Origin: an uncultured Selenomonadaceae bacterium
GTDB lineage: Bacteria; Bacillota; Negativicutes; Selenomonadales; Selenomonadaceae
NCBI GenBank assembly: GCA_945637225.1
Contig: CALZDE010000011.1
Span: 1 to 18,887 of the forward strand
Reading direction: 5' to 3'
DNA length: 18,887 bases
This document shows, one piece after another, positions 1 to 8,059 of the stretch. The notes below the pieces were generated by a model, which searched no databases, was not told where the DNA came from, and saw only the letters and a program-made list of their open reading frames with translations. Each line of letters starts with the position of its first letter. Position 1 is the stretch's first letter. The translations under genes and the position numbers were made by a program.

Positions 1-11
1 ATAAAATTTAG

Positions 12-41
12 AAAGCCTGCTGTACTTTTGGCAGGCTTTTT
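12..41 (+). terminator. Intrinsic terminator of an upstream gene
   Basis: AAAGCCTGC (12-20) pairs perfectly with GCAGGCTTT (31-39) around a 10-nt loop, and the stem runs into a short T tract. It ends a gene lying before the window. Only about 20 bases separate it from the next gene's ribosome binding site and no promoter is visible there. The next gene must therefore be served by read-through or by a promoter further upstream. Confidence 0.8.
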
Positions 42-64
42 CACTTAATTAGGAGAGATGTCAA

Positions 65-1396
65 ATGGAACGTGAGAAATCGGCTTGGGAACTGACACGC
101 CGGTATTTCCTGTTCAGTATGAGTATCATACTCAGTGCTTTGGGTATCGGACTGAGTATCAAGGGTGCATTGGGTGTTTCGCCAATTTCTTCTGTGCCAT
201 ACAGTTTAGCTTTGATAATACCGGCTATTTCTCTAGGTACATGGAATGCACTTTGGAATTTTTTGCAGATAGCTTTACAGCCATTAATACGTCCACGGGA
301 TATACACTGGCGTGAAATTTTTATTCAGTGTATCATGACCTGCTTTTTTGGGTATTTTATAGACTTGTTTATGGAGCTTTTGGTGGATTTTAATCCAGAT
401 ACATATCCTGTCAGGGTAGCTTATCTGCTGGTGGGCTGTGTGGCAATGGCTGTCGGTGCTTATTTTGGTGTTATTGCCAGAGTGACAATGCTTCCTATGG
501 ATGCCTTGTGGCAGGTGGTTGCTGATGTTACGGGCAAATCATATGCTACTCTCAGGGTTATTGGCGATTTGAGCTTCACCACTATTTCAGCTGTTCTCTG
601 TATGGTATTTTTGGGTGAGCTGATAGGTGTGCGTGAGGGTACTCTGCTGGCGGCGCTTACTATCGGCAATATGATTCGCTTTATGCTGGACAAGTTTAAG
701 CCATTTACTTATTTTATACTGCCAGAGGAAGTTTTATCCGATAAGAATACTGTTGTAATGCCTGTCAGGGAGCAGGAGGAGGAGCATTTTATAATTACTC
801 TTTCTCATGAGTACGGAAGCGGTGGCAGGACTATTGCCCGCCGTATTGCCCATGAACTTGGTATGGCGTATTACGATTCGGAAATTATTGAATTGGCGGC
901 TAAGAAGGGCGGTTATTCTGAGCATTTTGTGCAGGAAAATGAGGAGCGTATTGACCGTACTGCCCTTGATAAGCTGGTAGACTGGTATGGTGATTCATAC
1001 AGCAAGTATCAGCAGGAGGAAAGTACTCAGAAACAGCTTTTCCGCGTGGAATCACAGGTTATTCAGGATATTGCGGCAAAGGATTCCTGTGTTATTGTGG
1101 GGCGGCTGGCAAATTATGTTTTGCGTGACCATGGCAATTCACTCCATATTTTCATTACCGCGGACGATATTGAGCGTGTTAATCGTGTTATGCGGAAGGA
1201 AAATTTATCTGAGCAGGAAGCGGCTACAAAAATTTTAGCTTTTGCTGAGGAAAGAAAAAATCACTGCCATGACTTTTCGGAATTAGAGTGGGGCAACAGC
1301 CTCAGCTACGATATTACCATGAAGTCCAGCCGTTATGGTGTGGACAGGACTGCCGCCATATTAATAGAAATGATTAAGCAATTTAGAAACAGGTGA
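65..1396 (+). CDS. YczE/YitT-like membrane protein fused to a cytidylate kinase-like domain
   Basis: This 443-residue protein has two halves. Residues 1 to about 215 are hydrophobic, with several predicted membrane helices (for example near 14-34, 47-70, 85-107 and 117-140), and resemble the YczE/YitT/DUF6198 group of uncharacterised membrane proteins. After a short charged linker, residues 241-443 resemble the cytidylate kinase-like family (PF13189). A P-loop-like GSGGRTIA motif lies at 251-258, followed by the YYDSEII segment typical of that family. The usual Walker A Lys is replaced by Arg255, as often happens in this group. The start ATG is preceded by AGGAGAG at 51-57. The Rrf2 gene begins 4 nt after the stop, so the two are probably co-transcribed. 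Substrate and function are unknown. A nucleotide kinase tethered to a membrane transporter or sensor is inferred from the fusion only. Confidence 0.75.
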   Translation: MEREKSAWELTRRYFLFSMSIILSALGIGLSIKGALGVSPISSVPYSLALIIPAISLGTWNALWNFLQIALQPLIRPRDIHWREIFIQCIMTCFFGYFIDLFMELLVDFNPDTYPVRVAYLLVGCVAMAVGAYFGVIARVTMLPMDALWQVVADVTGKSYATLRVIGDLSFTTISAVLCMVFLGELIGVREGTLLAALTIGNMIRFMLDKFKPFTYFILPEEVLSDKNTVVMPVREQEEEHFIITLSHEYGSGGRTIARRIAHELGMAYYDSEIIELAAKKGGYSEHFVQENEERIDRTALDKLVDWYGDSYSKYQQEESTQKQLFRVESQVIQDIAAKDSCVIVGRLANYVLRDHGNSLHIFITADDIERVNRVMRKENLSEQEAATKILAFAEERKNHCHDFSELEWGNSLSYDITMKSSRYGVDRTAAILIEMIKQFRNR

Positions 1397-1400
1397 TTAC

Positions 1401-1841
1401 ATGAAATTATCTACTAAAGGAAGATACAGCGTAACAGCTCTTTACCATATTGCTTTGGATTACGGCAAGGGGCCAGTTTCTCTGAAGTCTATTTCTGAAA
1501 GACAGGGAGTATCTGACAGCTACTTAGAACAGCTTTTTATTACTTTGAAGAAGGCAGGCTTTGTAAAAAGTGTGCGTGGTGCGCAGGGGGGCTACGTTCT
1601 TACCAGACCGCCAGAGGAAATTACCATCGGTGAAATAATTGTTGCTACCGAAGGACCTATTACTTTAGTTGAGTGTATGCTCAGCCCGGGTGCAACTCCG
1701 CCATGTATTAATAGCTGTGACTGTGCTACTCGTGACATATGGGCGAAGATTGGCGATAAGCTGAATGACGTTTTAAATTCCATAAGCCTTGCGGATTTGT
1801 GCCATGATAAAGCCATTAAGGAAGGATGTATCGCTAAATAA
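1401..1841 (+). CDS. Rrf2 family transcriptional regulator (IscR/CymR-like)
   Basis: At 146 residues this matches the normal Rrf2 length. The N-terminus (MKLSTKGRYSVTAL) and the helix-turn-helix around residues 28-62 (SISERQGVSDSYLEQLF, then VRGAQGGYVL) are diagnostic of Rrf2 proteins. Cys92, Cys102, Cys106 and Cys108 form a cluster like the Fe-S ligands of IscR and related members. Sensing of iron-sulfur or redox state is therefore likely, but it is inferred. The AGGTGA at 1391-1396 that serves as ribosome binding site overlaps the stop codon of the preceding membrane/kinase fusion gene, indicating translational coupling. No iscS or cysteine biosynthesis gene follows, so the target regulon cannot be read from the context. 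Confidence 0.9.
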   Translation: MKLSTKGRYSVTALYHIALDYGKGPVSLKSISERQGVSDSYLEQLFITLKKAGFVKSVRGAQGGYVLTRPPEEITIGEIIVATEGPITLVECMLSPGATPPCINSCDCATRDIWAKIGDKLNDVLNSISLADLCHDKAIKEGCIAK

Positions 1842-1982
1842 GGTCATGGATCTGGATAAAAATATGTATTTTGTATACAAGATAACAGAAAAAACTATAT
1901 AAATAATGATATATCTACTATACTTATGCTATTTTTACAGTACAAAAATCCATTTTCCGTGTACATTTTTTTCAAAACCTAC

Positions 1983-2011
1983 TAGACAAGTGTATAAAAT
2001 TGTAATATAAT
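1983..2011 (+). promoter_or_regulatory. Promoter for lysC
   Basis: TAGACA (1983-1988) and a perfect TATAAT (2006-2011) are separated by 17 nt. Transcription should begin near 2018 and leave a leader of about 50 nt. That is too short for a lysine riboswitch, so no L-box control is visible. The region 1842-1982 is AT-rich, and I see no gene or convincing terminator in it. Confidence 0.75.
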
Positions 2012-2066
2012 AATGTTGCGCTTTGATTAGAAGCATTGTCATAATTTATTTAGGAGGAAAGGCGTA

Positions 2067-3296
2067 ATGGCTTTAATCGTAAAGAAGTTTGGCGGCACTT
2101 CCGTAGGCTCTACTGAGAAGATTATAAACGTTGCCAAAAGAATTATTGAAGAAAAAAAGCCTGGTGACCAGATTGTAATGGTTGTATCTGCTATGGGTGA
2201 TACTACCGATAAGCTTATAGAGCTGGCCAAGGGCATTAATAAAAACCCTTATCAGTATACTCGTGAGATGGATATGCTTTTGACTACCGGTGAGCAGGTG
2301 TCTATTTCCCTGCTGACTATGGCATTTAAGACATTAGGACAGAAGGCAATTTCCCTGACTGGTTCTATGGTGGGCATGAAGACTGACTCCGTTCACACTA
2401 AGGGTAAAATCCTTGATATTAAGCCTTCCCGCGTAAAGGAGGAGCTGGAAAAGGGCAAGATCGTTGTTGTTGCCGGCTTCCAGGGTGCGGACTCCAAGGG
2501 TGATCCTGTTACTTTGGGCCGCGGTGGTTCTGATACCTCTGCAGTTGCTCTGGCAGGTGCGCTGAAAGCTGATGCCTGTGAGATTTATACTGACGTAGAT
2601 GGTATTTACTCTGCTGACCCACGCCTGATTCCTGATGCACGTAAGATGAAGGAAATCACCTATGATGAAATGCTGGAAATGGCTCGTCTGGGTGCTGGTG
2701 TAATGCAGCCACGTTCTGTAGAGATGGGTAAGTATTTCAATATTCCAATCCACGTTCGCTCTACCTTTACAAACAAACCTGGTACAATGATTAGGGAGGC
2801 ATATACAATGGAAGAAAAGGATTTCCTGATTCGTGGCGTTGCCCATGATGATAATGTTGCTAAGATTGCTATTCTGGGCGTTCCAAATAACCCAGGTATT
2901 GCACATAATATTTTCTCTGCACTGGCAGATAAGGCTATCGGCGTAGATATGATTGTTCAGTCCATCCGTAACATCGAGAAGAATGTTACCGATATGGTAT
3001 TTACCATTGCTTCTGATGATTTATCTCAGGCTAAGCCAATTATTGATGAAGTTGCTGACAAGCTGAATGCTATTGCTGTTCTCATCGAGGAGGATGTAGC
3101 AAAGGTTTCCATCGTTGGCGCAGGTATGCTGGGTAATCCAGGTATTGCTGCCCGTATGTTTGGTGCACTGGCTAAGGCTAATGTAAATATGGATGCTATC
3201 AGCACCTCTGAAATCAGTATTTCCTGCCTTATCAAGGGCGATCAGCTGAAGGTTGCCGCTAATGCAATTCATAAGGAATTTTTCCCAGAGAATTAA
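2067..3296 (+). CDS. lysC: Aspartate kinase
   Basis: Aspartokinase phosphorylates L-aspartate with ATP, the first step towards lysine, diaminopimelate, methionine and threonine. The 409-residue protein has the amino acid kinase domain at about 1-245, with KFGGTSVG from residue 7 and the TDVDGIYSADPR motif near 175. Two C-terminal ACT domains follow (about 262-335 and 340-405), shown by the paired segments PNNPGIAHNIFSAL and GNPGIAARMFGALA. This length and arrangement match the lysine- and threonine-sensitive aspartokinases of Bacillus and Corynebacterium. AGGAGG at 2052-2057 fixes the start. An internal ATG with its own ribosome binding site lies at residue 248 and is listed separately. The aminotransferase follows 85 nt downstream with no terminator between, so the two may form an operon. 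Confidence 0.95.
   Translation: MALIVKKFGGTSVGSTEKIINVAKRIIEEKKPGDQIVMVVSAMGDTTDKLIELAKGINKNPYQYTREMDMLLTTGEQVSISLLTMAFKTLGQKAISLTGSMVGMKTDSVHTKGKILDIKPSRVKEELEKGKIVVVAGFQGADSKGDPVTLGRGGSDTSAVALAGALKADACEIYTDVDGIYSADPRLIPDARKMKEITYDEMLEMARLGAGVMQPRSVEMGKYFNIPIHVRSTFTNKPGTMIREAYTMEEKDFLIRGVAHDDNVAKIAILGVPNNPGIAHNIFSALADKAIGVDMIVQSIRNIEKNVTDMVFTIASDDLSQAKPIIDEVADKLNAIAVLIEEDVAKVSIVGAGMLGNPGIAARMFGALAKANVNMDAISTSEISISCLIKGDQLKVAANAIHKEFFPEN
2793..3296 (+). CDS. Candidate internal start giving the aspartokinase beta (ACT) subunit
   Basis: Inside lysC, AGGGAGG (2793-2799) lies 8 nt before an in-frame ATG at 2808-2810 (Met248). Translation from there gives a 162-residue polypeptide containing only the two ACT domains. 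In Bacillus subtilis and Corynebacterium, aspartokinase is an alpha2-beta2 enzyme whose beta subunit arises from just such an in-frame internal start. The Met sits exactly at the junction between catalytic and regulatory domains. The sequence supports the site well; actual use is inferred. The interval starts at the ribosome binding site, and the coding part starts at 2808. Confidence 0.7.
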   Translation, partial: REAYTMEEKDFLIRGVAHDDNVAKIAILGVPNNPGIAHNIFSALADKAIGVDMIVQSIRNIEKNVTDMVFTIASDDLSQAKPIIDEVADKLNAIAVLIEEDVAKVSIVGAGMLGNPGIAARMFGALAKANVNMDAISTSEISISCLIKGDQLKVAANAIHKEFFPEN

Positions 3297-3310
3297 TTCA
3301 GCGATTGGCG

Positions 3311-3350
3311 TTTAGTGATTAATATTTAGTGATTAGTTGTTTAGTAATAA
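3311..3350 (+). repeat. Three short direct repeats of TTTAGTGATTA
   Basis: TTTAGTGATTA occurs at 3311-3321 and 3325-3335, with a degenerate copy TTTAGTAATAA at 3340-3350, a period of 14-15 nt. It lies between lysC and the aminotransferase gene. Related TTAGTGA wording appears again at 14077-14083. Its role is unknown. Confidence 0.6.
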
Positions 3351-3381
3351 ACTTTACTGTAAATAAAGGAGATTATATAAA

Positions 3382-4626
3382 ATGAGTTCTATGGTTGCTT
3401 CCCATCGTGTTGGTAAAAAGCTTGTCGATGTTATTTTTGGTGCTAGTGACGCCTGCAATAAGGCTATTAAGGCTCATGGTGCAGAGAAGGTTACCAATGC
3501 TACTGTTGGTTCTATCATTGGTGAGGATGGCAAGCTGTCCTGCCTGCCTACCATGGAGAAGGCTTTCCGTCAGCTTCCTATCAACGAGGTAGCTGCTTAT
3601 GCTCCACCTGCTGGCCTGCCTGCATATTTAGAGGCTGTTATTGACCTGACCTTCGCTGATAACAAGCCAGAAGGTTTCTTAGCTGCTAATGCTACTGCTG
3701 GCGGTACTGGTGCACTTCATACTGCTATTATGAACTACTCTGAGGCTGGTGACGCTGTTCTGACTTCTGACTGGTTCTGGGGTACTTACAACATTCTTTG
3801 TCAGGAAGAGGGCCGTACTTTAGAGACCTTCCAGCTCTTTGACGAAAATCAGAATTTCAATCAGGCAGCTCTTTCTGCTAAGGCAGCTGAGTTATTTGCT
3901 AAGCAGGATATGCTTCTTCTGATTATCAACAGCCCTGCACACAATCCAACCGGTTACAGCCTGACTGATGCTGAGTGGGATGCAGTTCTTGACATGTGCA
4001 AGGATTGGGCAGCTAAGGGCAAGAAGGTAAATCTCATGGTAGATATCGCTTATATCGACTATGCAGGTGAGAAGAATGAGACTCGCCGTTTCATGAAGAA
4101 GTTTGGCAACCTGCCAGAGAACGTATTCGTTATGTTCGCTTTCTCCATGTCCAAGGGCTACACCATGTATGGTCAGCGTACTGGTGCTATCATCGGTCTT
4201 TCCTCCAGCGAAGAAATCATTGAAGAATTTAAGAATGTTACCAAGTACACCGGTCGTGCTACATGGTCTAACATCAACCGCAGTGCGCAGTATCTCCTGA
4301 CCAGCATTCAGCAGGATGAGGCTATGCTGGCTCAGTTCGAGGCAGAGCGTGATGATCTCTATGGTGTAATCCGTGACCGTGCGGCTATCTTCATGAAGGA
4401 AGCTGAGGAGTGCGGTTTGAATGCACTGCCATACAAGGCTGGTTTCTTCATTTCTGTTCCTGCTGATGACCCTGCTGCTGTATGCGATAAACTGCATGAT
4501 GATCTGATTTTCGCTGTACCTCTGAAGAAGGGTGTTCGTATTGCAGTTTGCTCCGTACCTATGAACAAGATGTATGGTATGGCTGCTAAGGTTCTGAAGG
4601 CTATGAACGCTGTAGAAAACAAGTAA
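3382..4626 (+). CDS. PLP-dependent class I aminotransferase (aspartate/aromatic type)
   Basis: This 414-residue fold-type I aminotransferase would transfer an amino group between an amino acid and a 2-oxo acid in the cytosol. Visible active-site features are HNPTG with Asn188, SMSKGYTMYGQR with the PLP-binding Lys258, and Arg386 in the GVRIAV segment, which fits the alpha-carboxylate-binding Arg. The spacing follows the aspartate/tyrosine aminotransferase pattern. It is closer to the TyrB/AspC side of the family than to histidinol-phosphate or MalY-type enzymes, but the preferred substrate cannot be read reliably. The neighbouring aspartokinase gene upstream makes an aspartate- or glutamate-linked role plausible. 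AGGAG at 3367-3371 precedes the start, and a terminator follows. Codon choice is strongly biased, suggesting high expression. Confidence 0.85.
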   Translation: MSSMVASHRVGKKLVDVIFGASDACNKAIKAHGAEKVTNATVGSIIGEDGKLSCLPTMEKAFRQLPINEVAAYAPPAGLPAYLEAVIDLTFADNKPEGFLAANATAGGTGALHTAIMNYSEAGDAVLTSDWFWGTYNILCQEEGRTLETFQLFDENQNFNQAALSAKAAELFAKQDMLLLIINSPAHNPTGYSLTDAEWDAVLDMCKDWAAKGKKVNLMVDIAYIDYAGEKNETRRFMKKFGNLPENVFVMFAFSMSKGYTMYGQRTGAIIGLSSSEEIIEEFKNVTKYTGRATWSNINRSAQYLLTSIQQDEAMLAQFEAERDDLYGVIRDRAAIFMKEAEECGLNALPYKAGFFISVPADDPAAVCDKLHDDLIFAVPLKKGVRIAVCSVPMNKMYGMAAKVLKAMNAVENK

Positions 4627-4647
4627 TTTTATGTAGGATAAATTTCG

Positions 4648-4676
4648 AGGTTCGTCTTTATTGGCGGGCCTTTTTT
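4648..4676 (+). terminator. Intrinsic terminator after the aminotransferase gene
   Basis: GGTTCGTC (4649-4656) pairs with GGCGGGCC (4663-4670), using three G-U pairs, around a 6-nt loop. Six T residues follow at 4671-4676. Confidence 0.75.
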
Positions 4677-4729
4677 ATGTTTTATGAAAATTTATTTTTA
4701 TTTTTTTGTCTTTATTTAAACGGAAAAAC

Positions 4730-4758
4730 TTGCAAAAAAACTTAAAATATAGTACAAT
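4730..4758 (+). promoter_or_regulatory. Promoter for the phosphorelay operon
   Basis: TTGCAA (4730-4735) and TACAAT (4753-4758) are 17 nt apart, in an AT-rich stretch directly after the preceding terminator. The leader would be about 40 nt. Confidence 0.65.
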
Positions 4759-4805
4759 AATAACAATAGGGATATTTGGTATCAAATAGATAGAAGGATT
4801 GGAAG

Positions 4806-6263
4806 ATGAGTGGGTATTTAAATAAAAAAATTGCCATGAAATATTGTGGCAATTCAGAGAAAATTTATGAAGATGTGCTTAAATCCTATACAGAGCAGGG
4901 ATATAAATACTTAGATGAACTTGCTGATTATATTGAGATGAACAACTGGAATCGTTATGCTATAGTAGCGCATGCACTGAAAAACGCTTCCAAGACTATT
5001 GGTGCGCTGAAGCTGTCGGATATTGCCCTGGATATGGAGATGGCCGGCAAAACAGAAGATGGGGCTCATTTAAGAGCGGGACATCAGTTATTTATGGAAG
5101 AATTGCTGGTGTCTATTCACGAAGCGGAAAACGCACTGGAAACACTCAATAAGGAAGCCGAATTAAAGGAGTCTGTTGTTCGCGAGACAAAGAAGATTGT
5201 CAAGAAGGTTCATGATACTAATGGTACTATCTTAGTGGTAGATGATGATAGTACAAACCTTACTCTGGCACATTCATTCTTATCACAGGAATTTAAGATA
5301 ATAGGCGTTAAGTCGGGCAAGGTAGCACTGCGCTATTTGCAGAAAAATACTCCTGACTTGATTTTGCTTGATTTAATGATGCCTGAAATGGATGGTTTTC
5401 AGGTGATGGAAAAGCTGAAAGAGGATTACAGGCTTGAAGCTATTCCAGTTATATTCCTTACAGCAGACCGCAGTGCTGAGACAGAAGAAAAATGCTTTTT
5501 GGCAGGTGCTATGGACTATATCGGCAAGCCTTTTGTACCAGCGGTTATGCACCAGCGTGTCCGCCGTATACTTGAGCTTGAGTCCTACAAGCACAATCTT
5601 GAGAAGATGGTAGCAGAACAGCTTCAGAAGATAACTCAGCTTCAGACGGATATTATCATCAGCATGGGTAATTTGGTTGAGAGCCGTGACGGTACTACTG
5701 GCGAGCATATCAAGCGTACTGCTATTTATACTGAATATTTGTCAAAGAAGGCTCAGAAATCAGGGCTTTATTCAGATGTGCTGAATGATGAATTTATAAA
5801 TTATCTCTGCAAGGCGGCACCACTGCATGATATAGGTAAGATTTCCGTATCTGACCTTATTTTGCAGAAGCCGGGCAAGCTGGATAATAACGAATATTCA
5901 CGCATGAAGCTTCATACCGTAGAGGGTGACAGAATTATTCGCCGTAATATGCTCAATGTAACAGACCGCCGATTTGTACAGATGGCAGCCGATGTTGCCC
6001 GCTATCATCATGAGAAGTGGAATGGCAAGGGCTATCCTGACAGGCTGATGGAGGATCAGATTCCTTTGTCTGCCCGTATACTGGCTATTGCGGATGTATT
6101 TGATGCGCTTATTGCTAAAAGGCCATATAAAGACGGTTTCCCATTTGAGAAGGCAGTAGCTATCATGGTTGAGGAACGTGGCAAGAGCTTTGAGCCGGAA
6201 TTGCTTGATTTGTTCGTGGGGAACGAAGAAGAATTAAGGGAATTAGTAAAGAAGATTAATTGA
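4806..6263 (+). CDS. Hpt-REC-HD-GYP response regulator (probable c-di-GMP phosphodiesterase)
   Basis: This 485-residue cytosolic protein has three domains. Residues 1-115 form a histidine phosphotransfer (Hpt) domain, with the phospho-acceptor His56 in AHALKNASKTIGA. Residues 140-255 are a receiver domain with acidic residues 146-148, phospho-acceptor Asp189 (LLDLMMPEMDGF) and Lys241 (GKPF). Residues 285-485 are an HD-GYP domain with HDIGK at 341-345, His401-His402 and the GYP triplet at 409-411. HD-GYP domains hydrolyse cyclic di-GMP, and the metal- and substrate-binding residues appear intact. No membrane segment is seen. The gene leads an operon with a hybrid kinase and a FIST protein. The hybrid kinase lacks a recognisable Hpt domain, so this protein probably supplies it. 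GAAGGA at 4793-4798 is the ribosome binding site. Confidence 0.9.
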   Translation: MSGYLNKKIAMKYCGNSEKIYEDVLKSYTEQGYKYLDELADYIEMNNWNRYAIVAHALKNASKTIGALKLSDIALDMEMAGKTEDGAHLRAGHQLFMEELLVSIHEAENALETLNKEAELKESVVRETKKIVKKVHDTNGTILVVDDDSTNLTLAHSFLSQEFKIIGVKSGKVALRYLQKNTPDLILLDLMMPEMDGFQVMEKLKEDYRLEAIPVIFLTADRSAETEEKCFLAGAMDYIGKPFVPAVMHQRVRRILELESYKHNLEKMVAEQLQKITQLQTDIIISMGNLVESRDGTTGEHIKRTAIYTEYLSKKAQKSGLYSDVLNDEFINYLCKAAPLHDIGKISVSDLILQKPGKLDNNEYSRMKLHTVEGDRIIRRNMLNVTDRRFVQMAADVARYHHEKWNGKGYPDRLMEDQIPLSARILAIADVFDALIAKRPYKDGFPFEKAVAIMVEERGKSFEPELLDLFVGNEEELRELVKKIN

Positions 6264-6289
6264 TGTGTAATGTAGGGAATGGGTTGGTT

Positions 6290-8059
6290 ATGTCGGATTT
6301 AGCGGAAGAATTACAGCGGCTAAAAAAAGAAAATTTGCACTGGAAGCGCAAGTATCAGAGATTGGAAAGGGATCTTCATTCTGTTTCTAACCTCAATGAC
6401 CATGCGTCACGTTTGCGTGCTTACAATGAAAGAGAAAAGCATCGTCAGGAAATGTACATGCTGATTGCCAAGGAGAGAACGGAAAAGGCGGAGAAGGCAA
6501 ATCGTGCTAAGAGTGTATTTTTGTCTAATATGTCTCATGAGATACGTACTCCGATGAATGCTATTCTTGGTATGAGTGAATTTATACTGCGTGAATCTCA
6601 GGATGAAGGCTCCAAGGAATATGCCCAGCAGATTAAGACGGCGGCTACGTCACTTTTGACTATTATTAATGATATTCTTGACTTTTCTAAAATGGAAGCT
6701 GGCAAGATGGAAATTGTAAATGCTGATTATCAGCTGGCTTCTATAATAAATGATGTAGTGGCTCTTATCAGTTACCGTATTCAGGGCAAGATGGTAGAGT
6801 TCCATCTCGATATCAGCGATGATATGCCTAGTGTCCTGTCGGGCGATTCTATACGTATTAAGCAGATAATGATAAACATACTGAATAATGCTGTAAAATT
6901 CACTGAAACAGGTGAAATCCGTCTTCAGATATGGCATGAAACTTTAGAGTCTCCTGACGATATAATGCTGCATATCGTGGTACAGGATACTGGTATCGGC
7001 ATTCATAAGGAAGAAATGGATAAGCTTTTTATAAGCTATAGTCAGACAGACGTGAAGAAGAACCATCATCTTGAGGGAACAGGCCTTGGCCTTGCTATCT
7101 GCAAGTGTCTGGTAGAGCTTATGCAGGGTGATATAAAGGTAGAAAGTATCTATGGCGAGGGTACTGCAGTTCATGCCTGTGTATGCAACAAGGTAGTTGA
7201 CCCTGAGCCGATTGGTGAGTTCCAGCTTAGCAGGGCGATTGACAGGGATAGAATTTTCCATCATTCATTTGTTGCACCGAATGCTAAAATACTTGTAGTC
7301 GATGATAATCCAGTCAACCTCAAGGTTGCGTCGGGCCTTATGAGCTGTTATGGAATGGATATTATGACGGTATGCACTGGTGCAGAGGCACTTTCCCTCA
7401 TGGACAGGGAGCATTTTGACATTGTGTTTATTGATTATATGATGCCAAATATGGATGGTGCCGAGGTTACAAGACAGATACGTGCAAATCCAAAAACAAA
7501 GGATGCAATCGTTATTGTCCTGACGGCTAATGCTGTAGTGGGTGCCAGAGAGATGTACATGGAGCTTGGCTTCAATGACTTTTTGGCAAAGCCTATTGAG
7601 GTGGAACTGCTGGAGGATACTTTGAAGCGTTTCCTGCCTGAAAAGCTTATGCGCCCAGTAGACCATGATAATGCTGAGCCTGAGCTTGGTAAATGGCTTG
7701 ACAGCGTGGAAATGGAACAGATGAATATCTTTGATGATACGCTTGGTAATGTTAATAACCCACGAAGTTCTGAAGCGGATGCACTTCATAATATGGTTGT
7801 TTCACATGTAGGAAAGGATCAGGGAATATCTGCAATAGAACAGGCAGGAAAGCGTTTGGAGAGACGTTTTGTTGCACAGCTTCACGAGTCTGTTGATAAT
7901 TTTGATTTAGATAATGCAAGAGAGATCATCAAAAAAGTAAAGCACTCAAAACGCCGTTATTCTGGAACGGTTATGGATGAATTGGAGAGAGCGATAGATT
8001 CCTTTGAGTATGATTTAGTAGGAGAGTTAGCTGATAAGCTGTGGGAGGTGCAGTCGTGA
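6290..8059 (+). CDS. Soluble hybrid histidine kinase (HisKA-HATPase-REC)
   Basis: I chose the ATG at 6290, giving 589 residues that begin MSDLAEELQRL. An ATG at 6263 that overlaps the previous stop codon is an alternative. An N-terminal coiled coil (about 5-75) leads into HisKA, with phospho-acceptor His83 in NMSHEIRTPMNAILG. The ATPase domain follows with its N box (NILNNAVKF), DTGIGI and GTGLGLAIC. A receiver domain at about 330-450 carries Asp382 (FIDYMMPNMDG). The last 100 residues are helical, lack a clear phospho-His motif and remain unassigned. There is no membrane segment or periplasmic sensor, so the input must be cytosolic, perhaps through the FIST partner encoded next. The likely relay is His83 to Asp382, then His56 and Asp189 of the upstream HD-GYP protein. 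Confidence 0.9.
   Translation: MSDLAEELQRLKKENLHWKRKYQRLERDLHSVSNLNDHASRLRAYNEREKHRQEMYMLIAKERTEKAEKANRAKSVFLSNMSHEIRTPMNAILGMSEFILRESQDEGSKEYAQQIKTAATSLLTIINDILDFSKMEAGKMEIVNADYQLASIINDVVALISYRIQGKMVEFHLDISDDMPSVLSGDSIRIKQIMINILNNAVKFTETGEIRLQIWHETLESPDDIMLHIVVQDTGIGIHKEEMDKLFISYSQTDVKKNHHLEGTGLGLAICKCLVELMQGDIKVESIYGEGTAVHACVCNKVVDPEPIGEFQLSRAIDRDRIFHHSFVAPNAKILVVDDNPVNLKVASGLMSCYGMDIMTVCTGAEALSLMDREHFDIVFIDYMMPNMDGAEVTRQIRANPKTKDAIVIVLTANAVVGAREMYMELGFNDFLAKPIEVELLEDTLKRFLPEKLMRPVDHDNAEPELGKWLDSVEMEQMNIFDDTLGNVNNPRSSEADALHNMVVSHVGKDQGISAIEQAGKRLERRFVAQLHESVDNFDLDNAREIIKKVKHSKRRYSGTVMDELERAIDSFEYDLVGELADKLWEVQS

Noticed and set aside
2012..2066. Lysine riboswitch upstream of lysC
   Set aside because: The predicted leader is only about 50 nt and shows no L-box motifs.
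2334..2906. 190-codon open frame on the minus strand inside lysC
   Set aside because: It lies wholly within a certain gene, has no ribosome binding site and no recognisable protein features. It is a codon-usage shadow.
3892..4497. 201-codon open frame on the minus strand inside the aminotransferase gene
   Set aside because: Antisense shadow of a highly biased gene; the translation resembles no family and has no start signals.
6260..6289. TTG at 6260 or ATG at 6263 as the kinase start
   Set aside because: TTG is unlikely when ATGs are available. ATG 6263 overlaps the stop codon and remains possible, but no ribosome binding site sits before it and the added residues are not helical like the following coiled coil.
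7265..7789. 174-codon open frame on the minus strand inside the hybrid kinase gene
   Set aside because: Fully covered by the receiver domain coding sequence; its composition is unlike a real protein.
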